Position numbers and translations under genes: made by a program. This document shows, one piece after another, positions 45,850-55,852 of a DNA stretch of 64,000 nt (the stretch's first letter is position 1; each line of letters begins with the position of its first letter). Location: the NCBI GenBank assembly GCA_907165135.1, contig OU015568.1:16689208-16753207 (forward strand), written 5' to 3'. The notes under the pieces were generated by a model, which was not told where the DNA came from, searched no databases, and worked only from the letters and a program-made list of their open reading frames with translations. This stretch comes from Oikopleura dioica. Its lineage: Eukaryota > Chordata > Appendicularia > Copelata > Oikopleuridae.

Positions 45850-46671
45850 CTATGTGTAGAGGAGATGTTCACTCGTATCGTGCATTGATTTTTCGACATT
45901 CGTTTCGTGCTGCCTCAGTTCTTTTTTGTACCGATAGTTCAAATACAGTACGACCAGCTTAGGTCCAGCGATGAGTCCAGCGATGAGTCCAACTCCGACG
46001 AGAGACCCAATGACGATCCCTACTGTTGACGAATTTTCAGTTTCAATCTCTTTCTTTCTCTGAAGAAGATCTTCGATTTGTTGATTAAGTTCGTCGACTT
46101 CTAGATTTTTTTCTGCTTCTAATTTTCGTTCGAGCTGCTCTTTTTGGTATCGTAGGACCTCTATTTCGTCTTCTTTTTCCTATTATAATTAAATAGAGCT
46201 TTGATTTTCTTATAAAATGCTTACCAGCAGTTTTGCCTCATGCTCGAATATTTGAACCTCTGTTTCTTTCTCCTCTTCCGCTGAAACGTAATCAGATGAT
46301 TCCTGAAAATGATTTTCGCTATTGCCTTGGCCGTTTCATTCTTACCGAAGATCCTTGAAGAATGCTTATTATTTTTTGCCGCGCCTTTTCTTCCCGTTCT
46401 TTTTTAGCCCGATCTTCTTCAATTTCTTCCAAGCAAGATTTTTTAACCAATTTCATTTCTTTTCTCATATATGGTTGCAATTTTTTTCAATCAAACATCA
46501 ATAATTCTTTGAAACCAAATCCTGCAATTCTTAAAACAATCGCTGTCAGAACACTTGTCGACACATTGATTAAAAACAGTCTTCGCCTTTTTTCTACATT
46601 GGGATTCTTCTGTGTCTCTGTCGCTCGCAGAAGAATATCCGAAAAGCAGAAAAAGAATAAGTAAGAATTTC
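45850..46671 (-). CDS. Type I membrane protein with coiled coil, unrecognised
   Basis: Signal peptide MKFLLILFLLFGYSSASD from 46671, then a small Cys-rich segment (CRKKAKTVFNQCVDKCSDSD). Three further exons read EEDRAKKEREEKARQKIISI, ESSDYVSAEEEKETEVQIFE and LRYQKEQLERKLEAEKNLEV, a long coiled coil. A membrane helix follows (VGIVIGSLVGVGLIAGLIAG), with a cytosolic tail ending HLLYT, stop 45850-45852. The junction between the Cys-rich exon and the next exon does not resolve with GT-AG and may be G*-AG. The order signal peptide, Cys module, coiled coil, helix, short tail suggests a surface receptor or scaffold, but I know no homologue. Confidence 0.55.
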
Positions 46672-46898
46672 ATGTGTCTTTGTAATATTCTTGCGAGGCG
46701 TTGTGTCCAAAGAAGCGAATTAATATTTGCATTTCGGCAAAAAATATCACTATTGACTTTTTTCATTCAAAAGATCAAGGAAATTTTATAGGTGGTGAAA
46801 GTCTTATGAAAACGCGCTCATTCTTGTATATTTGTAATAAATCACACTTCCAGTTTTTCTAGGCCTGGTTTGTTTCGTTGAGAAACAAGCGCTGGTGA

Positions 46899-47033
46899 CT
46901 TTTCGAAAAGAATCAGAAATTCGGCATTTGCTCCAGCTACCCAAAATACCTCGTTATTCCTGCCGCGGTCAAGGACGATCTAATTCTCAAATCTGCTAAA
47001 TTTCGCGATTTCCAGTTCTCTCCGCTCTTATCG
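46899..47033 (+). pseudogene. Orphan myotubularin-related exon
   Basis: A 45-codon open stretch reads FEKNQKFGICSSYPKYLVIP then AAVKDDLILKSAKFRDFQFS and stops at a good GTAAGA donor. It matches the segment before the phosphatase core of myotubularin-related lipid phosphatases (C-x-S/T-YP-x-x-L-V-V-P ... FR). No other MTMR exon is visible on either side, and the next acceptor leads at once to a stop. It looks like a displaced or relict exon. Confidence 0.5.
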
Positions 47034-47139
47034 GTAAGATTCCTACTTTTTCAGCATTTTTATTGATAGTTTTTATGGAGAGCAGAAACAAACGGTTCAC
47101 AATATGGTTAGGCATCAGAATGGAAATATGCAATTAGCC

Positions 47140-47295
47140 TGGCCCCCGAGCCAGGATTCGACCAAAATCCGAATCCTGGCCCCCTAGCCAGAATTCGACT
47201 TAGAGCTGAATCCTAGGCCCTCGATTCATATTGCCTAGCCTGGCACCCGGGGCCAGGATTGGGCTCTTCAGACGAATTCTGGCACCTGAATCTTC
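47140..47295. repeat. Tandem CCAGGATTCGA-type repeats
   Basis: Several diverged direct and inverted copies of a CTGGCCCCNNAGCCAGGATTC-like unit. They can form stem-loops (CCTGGC/GCCAGG). No coding frame. Confidence 0.55.
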
Positions 47296-47354
47296 TGAAT
47301 TCGCAGGTTAGCTGTCTTTGCTTCATCAAATGTCCGCAATAGTCCATTTTTGCA

Positions 47355-47430
47355 ATTTGAACAAGTAATTAACCACTCAACTAGAATAACAAAAACTCTT
47401 CCCAAGAGTGCTCTTGACATTACTACTAGC
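47355..47430 (-). repeat. Inverted repeat arm, mate at 42980-43045
   Basis: Reverse complement of the segment described at 42980; both arms include TAGTTGAGTGGTTAATTAC in the same relative order. Confidence 0.65.
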
Positions 47431-47677
47431 CTTCCATAAGATTTTAAGCTTAGCTACGTGAAATTTTTGAAAAATTTGCAACTCTGTGCTGAATAGAGAA
47501 GTCTCAAATAAGGATAAAATTGATGATGTCGGAAGCGACGTAATATAACATCCTTCAGGTGACGTAAATAGCCCAGATTTGGTGTTGAGAGACCAGCAAT
47601 TTTGAATCGTAAAATTCTATTTTCCTGTCTTTTTCCCGCAACAGTTAAATCAGAATCCAACGACATTTATTGAGAGA

Positions 47678-49668
47678 ATGCTCTGGTTTTTCATATTGTT
47701 ATGCTTGACGAATGTGGAGACTTGTGTTTTATTCGATCTGGATTGCCAAGATAACAATGCTGTGCTGTCCTTGAATGAAACATGTTTCAATATCAGAGAG
47801 CCGAGTTTTGGACTGAACCTGACCGGCGTTTATGTTTCCAAAACTCCGGAAATTATGAACTTGAGTTCTGTCCCGACGGATTGTCAATTGGAAAAAGGAG
47901 AAGCGATTCCGTACAATACCTGCTTCAATCAAACAAAGGCATATCTACTAAACGCGATCGAGGTTAACGGAGAAGTTGTCCATCTCATTCCGTCAGAAGG
48001 GATCACGTGCGCAGAAGCAAAGCAATCAAATTTTACTTTGAAATCAGAAAAAGAAGCTCTGATTTCTTCGATAAATAGCGCACGAGGGGTAATACAGAGC
48101 GAGATCTTTGATTTGATCATATCTGGAGGAGACAAGCTCGGCGAAACTATGAATTTTAAAGGATCAATAGCATCGGAGGATTTTTATGTGAAAATCAATA
48201 GCTGTTCATTAAAAATTGCTGGGAAGAACTTTACAATCATCGACAACAGCAACATAACAAACATTGGATTGAGCTTGAGGTTTTTTAAACACTCATCGGC
48301 AAGTATTATTTTTATTTAATTTATAATTGTAGAACAAGAAGTGCCTGCAGAAGTCGAGAATATGAGATTCCCCGAATGTCAACAAGAGTCGACAAAGTTG
48401 ATTCTTTCGAGCTTGAATGTTCGATGGAGATGAGAAAACGCGACTCAGTTCTGATTCTTTCCGACAAAACAGGATACTCGCGACTCAGCTATGTTCTTTC
48501 TCTGGACACTTTAGATCAGACAAATCAGGAGATAGCCCCTTCAACAGATGAATATTTTGAAAACGTTTTCCATGCAGTTTGGAAAGACGAAAACTATATT
48601 TTTGGAGGCGACCAGGACAACTACAAGGTAGCTTTCGAAATGAAAAAGATAAATCATAAATAAAGATTGCAAAATTCGTCTGTTGCGAGTTTTCTGAGCT
48701 CCCTCTTCGATTAAATTTTGCAGCGTCCCGTCACTCATCAGGAATTGCGCTCTATGACAATTCTGGAGTTATAATTTGTTTTGGTGATGACACAAGAAAA
48801 TGTGACAAATTTAATGGTGAAGAAACATCTATTTTAGCAGCGGCAACGACTTTTACTCATAAACTTTCGGGTTTGATAAATTAATTAATATAATACCAAT
48901 GCGTCGAAATAGAAAACCCTAACAAAGAATCTTGTATGGCAAATTATAATAATTCGTCGCTAGTGATTGCTGGACTTACGTAAGGGTCTTAACATGTTAT
49001 ATAGTTAATATAGTTTTTTATTTGAAAGACCCTTTTTGAGAAATAAAAAGGTCGGAGTATTCAAGAATGATATGTGGACTTATTTGAATGATAACCCTGC
49101 GTACGAATAAAGGACTAGTTTATTCGTTAGTATTATTTTAGAACTCGAGCAATGCAAGCTTGTCTTGAAGTAGACGACGGGATTCTAGTATCGGGTCTAG
49201 AATTATTTATTGAAAGCGGATTCTTTGCTTTTCCATAAAATTTTGGAACCCTTTCTTCAGTTTTTGGAGGTTACTATGGATCGACAAAATATAAACGCAT
49301 CGATCTTCTTCGAAACGATATTTGGACAAATAACGGAACTCTACAACAAAAGATTGAGCTTGGAAACGTCATTTCCTTTGGGTTTTTGTTTTTGATATTT
49401 CTCAAATTATTCGATTATTGCAAATTATAACGGAAGTATTTATGAAGAAGTAGAGTGTAAAGATTAAACCCAATCAAAATTAAAACAAAGATCTACTATT
49501 ATCGTGGTCAGTGGTGCATCGGTGGGAGTCAGCAATGCTCATGTTGAGAAGATTTTTTGGGACGGTAATGCCGCTACTTCTGGAGGAATTATTGATCACA
49601 TTCCGATTGCAACAACTTTTGCACGACCGATTTTGATGAAAACTGACTCCGATTTCTGTGCTATATAA
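47678..49668 (+). CDS. Secreted kelch-like protein, family copy 2
   Basis: Signal peptide MLWFFILLCLTNVETC, then an Asn-glycosylation-rich, Cys-containing N-terminal domain (VLSLNETCFNIREPSF, GITCAEAKQSNFTLKSEKEA). From about 48376 kelch-like blades follow: DENYIFGGDQDNYK, SSGIALYDNSGVIICFGDD, VFKNDMWTYLND, MQACLEVDDGILVSGL, FGGYYGSTKYKRIDLLRNDI, and STIIVVSGASVGVSNAHVEK near the end. The stop is at 49666, after SDFCAI. Frame is kept only if several introns with GA, GG or weak GT donors are accepted, for instance near 48300, 49108 and 49200; otherwise this copy would be broken. It is related to the genes at 11716 and 55853 by blade order and the C-terminal DFC. Confidence 0.55.
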
Positions 49669-49981
49669 ATTATGTTTAACCTCTGCCCGCATAGAAAATT
49701 TGATTTTTCAGGACTACAAATCAAAGTTTTCGGAAATCTTATATGCTTTAATTGATGAGCAAAGGCAAAGATCCACTGTCCGCTGATAACGAGAGAATTT
49801 GCAATTGGGCTGAAGCGACAGGCTGTGAAGAAGAGGGTCCCGCTGGCCAGGTCTATGAAGACGGAATTTGATGAATTTTCAATTGATTTTTCTTTATTTC
49901 AATTTGTTATTATCAAACACAAGTGGCCTTCTCACATAAGCATAATCTCCAGAATAGGCAGGTCGCATGGAAATAGCTCTA

Positions 49982-50133
49982 CATCAGGGATCCCTGTAAT
50001 GCGCCGGAAAATACAGCGCTCTGATTCGTCGAGCGTACAGCGCCCATCTTTCCCTTTTGCCTCTGAAGCGGCCAAAAGAAAGCGCACTGATGGGGCGGCG
50101 GATGAGTCAGTGCACTACAGGGATCCCTGATGG
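49982..50133. mobile_element. MITE with TA duplication inside a gene fragment
   Basis: Ends CATCAGGGATCCCTGTA and TACAGGGATCCCTGATGG are inverted; TA flanks both sides (49980-49981 and 50134-50135). The copied kelch fragment on either side (CTCTA / GTATCAAT) rejoins when the element is removed. Confidence 0.75.
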
Positions 50134-50814
50134 TAGTATCAATTATCTTCTCGTCCGTAATCAGATCGTTTTCCAGCGATAGTCTTCGTGTTGAGTGAGT
50201 ATTTTCCTCTCTTCCGTCTTCTTCGTCGATCAGAAAAAAGAAATGAGCTTGCTATTCAAATCTTTATTAGACGATCACGACTCTTTCGTGCGGTGGCGTG
50301 ACTTCCGCCTTGACGGAAACAGATCTTCAAGAGTTTCCACCCTTAATATTGTCGAGGGAATGTGCGGCTGTCCAGAGGGAGAAGTTCTTGAAGCCGGCGT
50401 CTGTGTTCCTGAAACATCATGTGGATGTCTAACTGAAGACGATGATTACGTCGAACTTAATGGAGAAATTTTTACTGAAGCAGAGAGGTGTACTTGTGGA
50501 AGCGAAGGACTGACATGCGAAGCTTTGTCCTGCCCATGTGATGGTTTTGATACTTGTACGGATTTCTTGAGACTCGGTCCTCAAAGTTCCGGCTTCTCAA
50601 AAAGACATATCAATTAAAAGTTATCATCGATATTTTCCGGCAAAAAGTCAAAAATTTTGATATTTTTAAATTTTAAACTGAAAACCTGGCTTATTTTATC
50701 AAACAATGACGTTGGTTCAGGCTTTTTTGAAACAAATTCGAACTTAAATCGTGCTTTTTTACGGATTTTTTTGGATTCTGCCCGGATTTTACAGACATAG
50801 ACAAAAGTCTGGGG

Positions 50815-50997
50815 TTGTCCGGATTTCAAGGACAAATACGGACAAATACGGATTTTGTCCGGATCGTGACAAAAGTCCGGTCTAGCCTGTCCGTTTTTTC
50901 CTCGACCAAAAGACTAAAAGTCTAGTCTGTCCGCACGGACAAGACCGGACAGACACGGATAAAATCCGTACACGGACATGTCCGTTTAGAACCCTGA
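50815..50997. repeat. GTCCG-rich repeat with CAGGGTTCTAAA terminus
   Basis: Many direct and inverted GTCCG/CGGAC copies. The right end, read on the minus strand, is CAGGGTTCTAAACGGACATG, similar to the terminus of the 12028 element. It abuts the copied fragment from 13107 directly. The left end was not found. Confidence 0.5.
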
Positions 50998-51418
50998 TCA
51001 CAGGGAGTGATGTATGGGAGGCCGTTGGGCCTGGTTTCGTCGATGCTTTATTTTTTGTTTTTTTTTTTTACATAAAAAGCACGTGTCCTTCAAAATTCGA
51101 GTGTTTCGAGTCAAAGCTCAAAAAACCCATCTTTCTGATAGATCTTTTTACGAAAAAAGAATTTGAAACTTTGAAAAACAATTTCCTTCTTTGTTCCCCT
51201 CGTAAATTGAAAACGTAGTTGCAGTAGAATGAACTTTAAACAGTTGGATGGAGATTTTTTGCTTCGTCAGGTGCTGAAGGAGCAGGCAGAAGAAGACGTT
51301 GACTAAACTTTCCAGTTGTCAGTCAAATAATCTCCGTATAAACGTCGAGTCTCATAAACCAGCACTTTTTCGTTTTTTTTTTCTTCGATAGCTTTTTCTC
51401 TCTAAGAGATCACTAACT

Positions 51419-52944
51419 ATGGTTACTGAAAAAGAAACAGAGACAAGTGCGAATCAGATTGAGCAACCTAAAATTCAGGTGAAGAATGCAGGTAAAGGCA
51501 AATATAAATAACGCAGAGATTGAAAGTGTCTGGACTGTCACTGCATTGGCATTCTCAAGCAGAAGGATGACAAGGTCTATTTGTGTCCCGAAGAAGTATT
51601 GTCGACGAGGAGCATAAACACGCGGAAACAAGACTTGAAGGAACGGTTATTGACTTTAATTAACAGTATTGCTACTAATTTACAGTTGTAGCACAACCTT
51701 TTTAACCCACAGCAAAAATGTTGACAAAGTGATATTAATAAGTTATAAATAATAACCACGTTGATTCAGAAGAAACTGACAAGGAAAAGAGTCCGTCAGA
51801 GGTCAACCCTGGCAAAACATGGATTTTCGACAAATGATCAAAAGATATCCTACCTCAGCATTGGCTCGATATTCTGGCTAACCATCATCCTCATAAGTAC
51901 CTTTTGATAGATTTTCTTAGTCGAAACAATTTTCAGCGAATTGGTACTCGCTTCAAAGGTCACGAGGTGTAACGACTTTTCTGACTTCTGAATGCCATCG
52001 AAACTACAAAGAATGCGTCAAAATCGCAACAATGGACTACTGCGGGCATTTGATGAAGCAATGTTTTGAAACTAAAGAGTTCATCCTTCCAGAATCAGTT
52101 TCTAAAATTGAGCAAACGAAAGTCCCTCCGCACGTATTCTCCCAAGACGAAAACAAAGTCAATCTCCGCCGCTGTCAGAAGAAACAATTTTACGACCTGA
52201 AAATTTGCCGCCATCTTTGTTCGAATTCAATTGTTTTGGAATCAAGGAGGACTAACTCGATGTCGCCCTGTGAGTCCATTTGCTTTGAACTGACACGATC
52301 TTCCGATTCTGCTGGAGAAGTTTGCCCGTTTCAGAAATACTGTAGAAATGGATGTCCTTGTCGTTATTACCAATGCGAGAAGCTGAAGTCTCGGCAGATA
52401 TTGGTTCCTGTTTTTGACTTAAAGACGTACACAACATATGATGGTGAAGCTAATGGTGACGCTGAATTTATTACAGGTCGTTGGACGCCTCGAATTAATA
52501 AAAAGCGGTATCAAATAAATTTATCGAACTTGAATGGAAATGATAAACAATTGAATGTCTCCGATTCTTTATACCCCTATGCACGTGTTTACTGATTGAT
52601 TTTTAAGTAAATATTTTGCCCCTTTTTGTGGGTGCCCTTTATTGGGTTGTATGATTCCAAATCAATAAAAACGGGAAAGTCAACCGGTGCCACTTTCCTC
52701 AATGGCGAGCACTACTTGGTTGATGCCATTGGAAATCTGGCGAAAGTCAGAGAAAACGGCGATGCTCCGATATTTATTGCAAATCGACATAGGAATATGT
52801 GGGTAAGCCTCTTGCTAGTCGTATTTTAGTTTGAGTTTCAGAGGGTTTTTTGTTTTTCACTTTGGATCATCGATCGGTACTCATCAAATCGAGATTCGTC
52901 GTCGAGACAAAGGAAGAAAGTATTTTCCTGTCGTTGTCATCTGA
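51419..52944 (+). CDS. Type II membrane protein with Cys-rich ectodomain, unrecognised
   Basis: ATG 51419 opens MVTEKETETSANQIEQPKIQ. A Cys-containing segment (CLDCHCIGILKQKDDKVYLC) may be an exon. Then ETDKEKSPSE joins through a 46-nt GTCAAC-AG intron to a single membrane helix (ISYLSIGSIFWLTIILIST). A Cys-rich extracellular part follows (SECHRNYKECVKIATMDYCG, CQKKQFYDLKICRHLC, CPFQKYCRNGCPCRYYQC), then a region of beta character (KSTGATFLNGEHYLVDAIGN) ending PVVVI at 52942. The signal-anchor position without signal peptide indicates type II orientation. Some splice junctions, for example around 51480, 51680 and 52590, remain unresolved and may be noncanonical. No family recognised. Confidence 0.45.
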
Positions 52945-52989
52945 AAGAGATCAAATAAAATTATATTTAAAATTTGACAAATTTTGATC

Positions 52990-53355
52990 ATGAGAAGTTC
53001 TCCGACCGGAAGAGTCAATAAATGCTTCTATTATGCTCCGGATTACAACCTGAATCGCTTCGAAGAAGCACAGGGCTACATCGCCAACAATCACTTCAAC
53101 GCGAAAGTGTCGTCAGTGAGCTTCAGAGAAGTGTTTTACTTGATGAGTGTCCGGCTAGGTGACCATTATATCCAGTTGTCGACGACTGTAGCGTTGAACA
53201 GAATCAGAATAAGCGAAGAATTGGAGAAAGGTTGGAAGAAATCCGAAATCGGAATGCCAGCAGAGTTGCGAGACTTGGATCCAGTACATGTGATTCCCTT
53301 GAAACGAGTTTCACCTATTTTTGGACTAAACCAGTTTATCGGAGTGCATTTTTGA
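52990..53355 (+). CDS. Unrecognised 121-residue protein or last exon
   Basis: Open frame from ATG 52990: MRSSPTGRVNKCFYYAPDYN ... AKVSSVSFREVFYLMSVRLG ... PVHVIPLKRVSPIFGLNQFI, stop 53353-53355. Composition looks protein-like. It follows AATAAA at 52956, suggesting a separate gene, although it could be a further exon of the preceding one. No domain recognised. Confidence 0.4.
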   Translation: MRSSPTGRVNKCFYYAPDYNLNRFEEAQGYIANNHFNAKVSSVSFREVFYLMSVRLGDHYIQLSTTVALNRIRISEELEKGWKKSEIGMPAELRDLDPVHVIPLKRVSPIFGLNQFIGVHF

Positions 53356-53376
53356 ATTCCCAATAAGATTGCTTAA

Positions 53377-54173
53377 TTTGGCCTACCGGCCAATCAAAAC
53401 CCTGATCCATAAAATCGTTTAACCCCTGTTTTCGGGTTTAAGGGTATAGTCATCGATTTTGGTCGGGTCTCCAATTTTTAATCTGAGCACATTTTTAGAA
53501 TCCCCATAAAATTCTGAGCAAAAACCTCCACGTGATCATTTTGGCTATCTTAACCCATTTGGCGTTTGAAAGTGGCGAAATTTAGTGCATTTTGACCATT
53601 AGCCGAATATTTTGAAATTTTGACCATTTTTAGGAGCTTTGTAAGGGTGCCATATGATACATTTTTAGAAAGCTTATATTCAGGGCATATATTTAGGAGC
53701 ACGTAGAGTGAATTTGGGCTATGCCCGCAGGGCATTTTATCAAAGTGAAAGGTCAAAATTTGGTACCTTGGTTCTTTTAAAAATTTTTAAAAGAAAATTT
53801 TATGATTACAGTATAACGCTGTGTCATTTTTTAGATAAGGGTCTATATTTTGAGAAAAAAAACATAAAATCAATAGGTTTATATAGAAACTTTGGACTTA
53901 TAACGCCTTGAAAAGAGGCTATTTTCGCGTTATTCGGCCGAGAGCTCAACTTTGAGCGATCCGAAAACCATGATCTCCTTGGAAATAACGTAAAAGGCTG
54001 TGACAAAAGTGAGATCTAGGATAGATCTTTTATATGACCTATTTTAGAGCCTCCCAAATATTCCAAGTCCCGAGTTATAACCCCCTGAAGTCGGCCAAAT
54101 CGACGACTATACCCTTAAGCAAGGAATGACAGTGATTTACAGGATGAGGTTTTTGATTGGCCGTTAAGCCAAA
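53377..54173. mobile_element. Long-TIR foldback element
   Basis: About 85-bp diverged inverted ends: TTTGGCCTACCGGCCAATCA on the left and, inverted, TTTGGCTTAACGGCCAATCA on the right, each followed further in by TTAAGGGTATAGTC. A related element, with GGGCTATGCCCGCAGGGCA-like core, occurs near 61850-62250. No coding frame. Confidence 0.65.
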
Positions 54174-54303
54174 CGGAGTCATCTTATTGGTTATCCAAAA
54201 ATACAGTTTTATTTTCACATTTTTTGAACTCTCAGAATAAAAATTTATTGTCAATAAAGCCAAAGGAAAGTGCACCAACTCGAAAAAGAAAGATGACGGA
54301 AGA

Positions 54304-54714
54304 ATGCTTTTATTGATTGTGACGAGGAGTATAGAACTGTCGAACACCTTATACTCGTTGTTGATGGAGGCTGAGGGGAAATTCGTGACACTGGGTCGCG
54401 AGTGGATCGGTTCCCTTGTGAAATACACAGACGAGTCTATCTGCTATTCGAAATTATTTTCGCCCGATGACATTAATTATGTCGACTTTAGAGGCGTCAA
54501 CAAGGACGAATGTGAATATTTCGGAAACGTGATCATCAATGACGAAAAGATCTTTGTTCAAAATTACGTTTTTGATACTCTTTTTGAAGTCAAATTTAAT
54601 TTCGGGAAGGATTTTCATTTTTCTAACCCGATGCCGAGCGGTGAGCGTAGAAATGCCTTCAACGCCATTAAGGGTGTCAACAACGATCGAATAAGGGTCT
54701 GTCTTATGATTTGA
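54304..54714 (+). CDS. Open frame, possibly 5' exon of kelch copy 3
   Basis: ATG 54304 opens MLLLIVTRSIELSNTLYSLL and continues for 136 codons (FVTLGREWIGSLVKYTDESI, YVDFRGVNKDECEYFGNVII) to 54714. It has beta-strand-like pattern and few Cys. It could be a separate short gene or the N-terminal part of the kelch-like gene beginning near 55853, with the intervening 1.1 kb being intron with repeats. No homologue recognised. Confidence 0.4.
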   Translation: MLLLIVTRSIELSNTLYSLLMEAEGKFVTLGREWIGSLVKYTDESICYSKLFSPDDINYVDFRGVNKDECEYFGNVIINDEKIFVQNYVFDTLFEVKFNFGKDFHFSNPMPSGERRNAFNAIKGVNNDRIRVCLMI

Positions 54715-55852
54715 CTAATTAATATCTTTTTATTCAGCCTTTGAGGATTTCAAATCTTTTTCAGATCTGAAATATCTCATCTGGGGCACGAGATACGCAA
54801 CAATCTATAGGCGTGCTAATGCACTAGCGGTCAGTAGAAATGCACTATTAGAAAGCTCATTTTTCAATTTTCGTTTTTATATATCAAACAGTATATTTTC
54901 TGAAAGCTTAGAAAAACTCCTATTCGCTGATACCTAGATCGATAAGATCAGATACTTTTTTCAAGGTCGAACTGCGCGCCAAAAGTTTCAAACACCTGCT
55001 CTTTGGCGCCGGAAAAGGGGATTAAAGGATTAATCAGTGTACAATCTGAGCGCGCAGCGAGAAAGAAGAAGAGTTGTTCTATTATTCCTGTGAAAATAGC
55101 CTCATTTGGATTACAGGAACTATTCTTAAATCCACTTTTAAATAAGCAAAAATCGTATGTTTACATAATGCATGCAAAAACATGCATGCAAGATGAATTT
55201 TGAAATTCTGCCAAATTTATCAGATAGAAAAGTGTTTAAACTATCACTCTGCGAAAAATATAAGAAATTGATTTTGAGGAACATACCGTATCTGTGGTAA
55301 TAAGTTCAGTCAAATTACTGGTTTAGTGGACTTTTGATGTCGCGGTAGGGGTTAACGGATTACAAAATAAAAAATTCGCCAAATTTATCAGAGAGTTTAG
55401 GGTCTTAGCTATTATTTTTATTAAAAAAATATGAAATAAAATATCAGGAAGGTACCTAAACTGTGGTAATAAAATTGGCAAAATCGTTGTTGACACCCTT
55501 AAGAATGCCGTATTTCGAGCCTCGGGGCGTGTCGTTGCAGCGAAATTGCTGCGTGCTCGGCAACGGGTTAACCCCTGCCCGCATGAAAAATTTGTTACCC
55601 CTGCCTGCATATCGACCTACGCGTAGGTCGGGCCTTTTGAGGGTCTTTCAGTCGTGATAAAATTTTCGAAAGGTCAGGAATGGAAAGATTAAAGGCTGAG
55701 CTATCTCCTGGACATAATCAAATTTCAAATGTCAAATGTCAAATGTGAACAAATGTCAAATGTCGTTTTTCCAAAAGTATAATTGCGTTGAAAAGCCACT
55801 TTACCTACGCGTAGGTCGATATGCGGCCAGGGGTTAAGAAGAGATAACTTGG
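54715..55852. other. Repeat-bearing stretch, no gene seen
   Basis: Contains the foldback at 55597-55836 and a short AAATGTC tandem near 55725-55765. If 54304-54714 and 55853-56413 belong together this is intronic. Confidence 0.4.
55597..55836. mobile_element. Foldback element with ACCTACGCGTAGGT core
   Basis: Left arm ACCCCTGCCTGCATATCGAC plus CTACGCGTAGGTC, right arm its inverse (CTACGCGTAGGTCGATATG then CGGCCAGGGGTTAAG). Each arm contains the 14-bp palindrome ACCTACGCGTAGGT. A partial sequence TTAACCYCTGCCCGCAT recurs at 49673 and 55568. Confidence 0.65.

Larger units (their letters stand above)
49753..51258. repeat. Patchwork of fragments copied from other genes of the window
   Basis: Pieces in order: 49753-49860 from the VWD gene (source about 16170-16254; ERICNWAEATGCEEEG); 49957-50198 from the end of kelch copy 1, inverted, split by a MITE; 50265-50337 from the RBM22 RRM exon (source 41583-41655); 50338-50580 from the VWD gene (source 15843-16085; GCLTEDDDYVELNGEIFTEA); 50998-51226 from 12900-13107, inverted; 51229-51258 from about 14430. 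Sequence identity is high but not complete. No start-to-stop gene is preserved. Confidence 0.8.

Noticed and set aside
48376-48440. A shared CTTGAATGTTCGATGG 16-mer between kelch copy 2 and RBM22 (41829)
   Set aside because: Too short and without flanking similarity; probably chance, unlike the real RBM22 copy at 50265.
50317-50617. Fusion open frame as a functional gene
   Set aside because: It joins a fragment of RBM22 to a VWD fragment without signal peptide or promoter; best explained as part of the mosaic.
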